Positions 14,151 to 15,393 of a stretch of DNA of 15,393 nucleotides are shown here, piece after piece; position 1 is the first letter of the stretch; the number at the start of each line of letters is the position of its first letter. The notes below the pieces were generated by a model that was given only the letters and a program-made list of their open reading frames with translations, was not told the origin of the DNA and searched no databases. Made by a program: the position numbers and the translations under genes. This DNA is from Anaerolineae bacterium (GTDB lineage: Bacteria; Chloroflexota; Anaerolineae; Epilineales; JAHCIE01): NCBI GenBank assembly GCA_026129385.1, contig JAHCIE010000043.1, forward strand, positions 1 to 15,393, written 5' to 3'.

Positions 14151-14425
14151 GCTACGGCTTCCTCGCTGGCTGGCGCCTGCCCAGCCACAGCCTGACTGAT
14201 GAACTGACCATTGCCTCGTCGAAGGTAATCCTGGAAGCGCATGTGTTGTAGACCTGGAGGTAGACGGTCACCTGGTCGCTCGCGGACCCGACCATCACCG
14301 CCTTGTAGCGCTTGCCGCCGACCTGCTGGTACAGACCGCTGAAGGCGCCCGATGTGTCGGCGGCCGTGGGCGGGGTCCACCGCGCAGCTGCCGCAGCGAG
14401 CGGCGGATCGGTTGGAAAGAAGGGG
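14147..14425 (-). pseudogene. 5'-truncated, frameshifted gene remnant
   Basis: Directly after the terminator a frame with no usable start reads ARWTPPTAADTSGAFSGLYQ, then QVGGKRYKAVMVGSASDQVT and VYLQVYNT, which looks like genuine protein. It then degenerates. A frame shifted by one base continues naturally as RFQDYLRRGNGQFISQAVAG and QAPASEEAVA, ending at TGA 14147-14149, which overlaps the next gene's ATG (ATGA). A single-base change at about 14238-14248 would restore it. The beginning of the gene is missing, replaced by the end of the dockerin gene and its terminator, which suggests a deletion or rearrangement junction near 14425. No family is recognised. Confidence 0.5.
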
Positions 14426-14455
14426 AAAAATCACGGCGCCGTTGACGCCGTGATT
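14426..14455 (-). terminator. Intrinsic terminator built into the end of the dockerin gene
   Basis: On the minus strand AATCACGGCG (14455-14446) pairs perfectly with CGCCGTGATT (14438-14429) around a seven-base loop, followed by a run of five T that overlaps the stem end. The stem contains the last codons and the TGA stop (14431-14433) of the dockerin-cohesin gene. It is the strongest terminator structure in the window. Confidence 0.8.
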
Positions 14456-15393
14456 CCCAGGCTCGCCAGAGAGGCCAGGACATCGGGGCGCGGCGCCTGA
14501 AAGCGGGCCGCAACCAGCCGTGCCTGGCCCGATGCCGCGTCCACGTCGGCGCGCGCCACGAATGCGCCCTCGCCGCCCAACCCGGCCCCGACCAGCGGCT
14601 GGCCGAGAGGCACGGCTCGCGATGGGTCGAACGACAACGTTATGTCGATAGCGTCGACCGCCTGCCCGTCCGCGCGTACCACGATCGCGAACTCCTCCCC
14701 CGCCTTCACTCCCCTCGGCGCAACCAGCGTGACAGCCTTCCACTTGTCGCTCTCCGCCCTTTGCTCTCCGCTCACTGCCTCGCGCTCCACGCTCCACGCT
14801 CCACGCTCCCCGCCCGCCGCCTCACGCTCCCCGCCCGCCGTCTCGCGCTCCACGCTCCCCGCTCCCCGCCCGCCGCCCGCCGTCTCACGCTCCTCGCTCC
14901 TCGCTCCTCGTTCCACGCTCTTCATCCCCCACGGCTGGCTTCCCACCAGGCCGTAGTTCGACGCTACGAGCACCAGGTCCCCCAGGCCAACTGTGCCATC
15001 GCCGTTCACGTCGGCGCGACTGTCGGCGGGCGGGGCGCTCACTCCGTAGTTCGACGAGACCATCACCAGATCGAACAGGTTGATACTGCCGTCGCCATTG
15101 GCGTCCCCGCCGCGCAGGGTCAGGAGAGGCACCGTGACGTTGGCAAGACCGTCGACCACCACCCGCGTCGCGCTGCCGAGATAGCCCGCCCGGCTGGCGG
15201 TCACGCTGTATGCGCCAGGGGGCATCGATACGGAGTAGCTACCATCGGGTGCGGTAATGGCTGGCTGCACACCAACCTGCACCTGAACCCCGCTGTCATT
15301 GCCGCGCCCCTGGAGGTCCACGCGGCCCGACACAGCCCGCGTGGCAGGCGTCGGGGTAGGTGTGGGCGTCGGCGTGGGCGTCGGCGTCGGTTG
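14431..15393 (-). CDS. Secreted dockerin/cohesin-like protein (5' end beyond the window)
   Basis: The frame is open to the right edge, so the N-terminus is missing. The visible 320 residues begin with a Thr-Pro repeat linker (1-16). A carboxypeptidase-regulatory-like beta domain follows (about 21-93, with APDGSYSVSMPPGAYSV), then two dockerin calcium loops (DANGDGSINLFD at 97-108, DVNGDGTVGLGD at 128-139, each followed by SNYG). A low-complexity Glu/Arg/Gly insert runs from about 158 to 217, and a cohesin-like beta segment (VTLVAPRGVKAGEEFAIVVR, then IDITLSFDPS) ends abruptly after ASLGITASTAP. Cohesin domains are near 140 residues; this one is about 100, so it seems truncated. Dockerins dock onto cohesins in extracellular complexes; here both lie in one chain. 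A GTG at 15333 is internal, not the start. Confidence 0.85.
   Translation of the reverse strand, partial: QPTPTPTPTPTPTPTPATRAVSGRVDLQGRGNDSGVQVQVGVQPAITAPDGSYSVSMPPGAYSVTASRAGYLGSATRVVVDGLANVTVPLLTLRGGDANGDGSINLFDLVMVSSNYGVSAPPADSRADVNGDGTVGLGDLVLVASNYGLVGSQPWGMKSVERGARSEERETAGGGRGAGSVERETAGGEREAAGGERGAWSVEREAVSGEQRAESDKWKAVTLVAPRGVKAGEEFAIVVRADGQAVDAIDITLSFDPSRAVPLGQPLVGAGLGGEGAFVARADVDAASGQARLVAARFQAPRPDVLASLASLGITASTAP
14743..14919 (-). repeat. Heptamer minisatellite inside the dockerin-cohesin gene
   Basis: On the minus strand the segment is made largely of GNGGAGC-type heptamers (GTGGAGC, GAGGAGC, GGGGAGC), with perfect triple runs near 14789-14809 and 14890-14912, interspersed with GGCGGGC units. 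Because three heptamers equal 21 bases, the perfect part encodes a seven-residue unit, SVERGAW or variants (SVERGAR, SVERETAGGE). The insert separates the dockerin pair from the cohesin-like segment and stays in frame. Confidence 0.8.

Noticed and set aside
14147..14797. A 216-codon minus-strand frame rich in Gly and Arg
   Set aside because: Most of it is the alternative frame of the heptamer repeat and cohesin-like segment; only its last 30 codons look like protein and are described as part of the frameshifted remnant.

Overview
The window falls into two contrasting halves. The GC-rich first 8.7 kb carries the distal part of a division and cell-wall (dcw) operon on the plus strand: the 3' end of ftsW, murG, two small CvpA-like membrane-protein genes, murC, murB, ftsQ, ftsA and ftsZ. 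Genes abut or overlap by a few bases as far as ftsQ. Gaps of 72 and 101 bp precede ftsA and ftsZ, and a good intrinsic terminator follows ftsZ. The products cover the last cytoplasmic steps of peptidoglycan precursor synthesis (MurC, MurB, MurG), septal glycan polymerisation (FtsW) and the division scaffold (FtsQ, FtsA, FtsZ).

The remaining 6.7 kb is an accessory region in which every gene I can support is on the minus strand. From its 5' end at the right edge it runs: a large secreted protein with a Thr-Pro linker, a pair of dockerin repeats and a short cohesin-like segment, ending in a terminator; two broken genes; a YezG-like immunity protein; a two-helix membrane protein; a small immunity-like protein; a double-CXXCG protein; a broken WXG100 protein with a lipase-like segment; a lipoprotein; a 52-codon gene with an apparent one-base frameshift; a six-helix membrane protein; and an unrecognised 183-residue protein. 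I read it as a partly decayed polymorphic-toxin and immunity (or orphan-immunity) cluster. Frameshifts are concentrated here and none is seen in the dcw half.

Seven-base tandem repeats recur at several places: before ftsZ, after ftsZ (with an inverted copy able to form a long hairpin), and inside the dockerin gene, where three heptamers encode a heptapeptide unit. The gene order, high GC, dockerin and cohesin modules, WXG100 proteins and heptamer repeats together suggest a Chloroflexota bacterium (Anaerolineae or Caldilineae type). That assignment is inference from general family knowledge, not from a database search. I see no tRNA, rRNA, CRISPR array, transposase or integrase.
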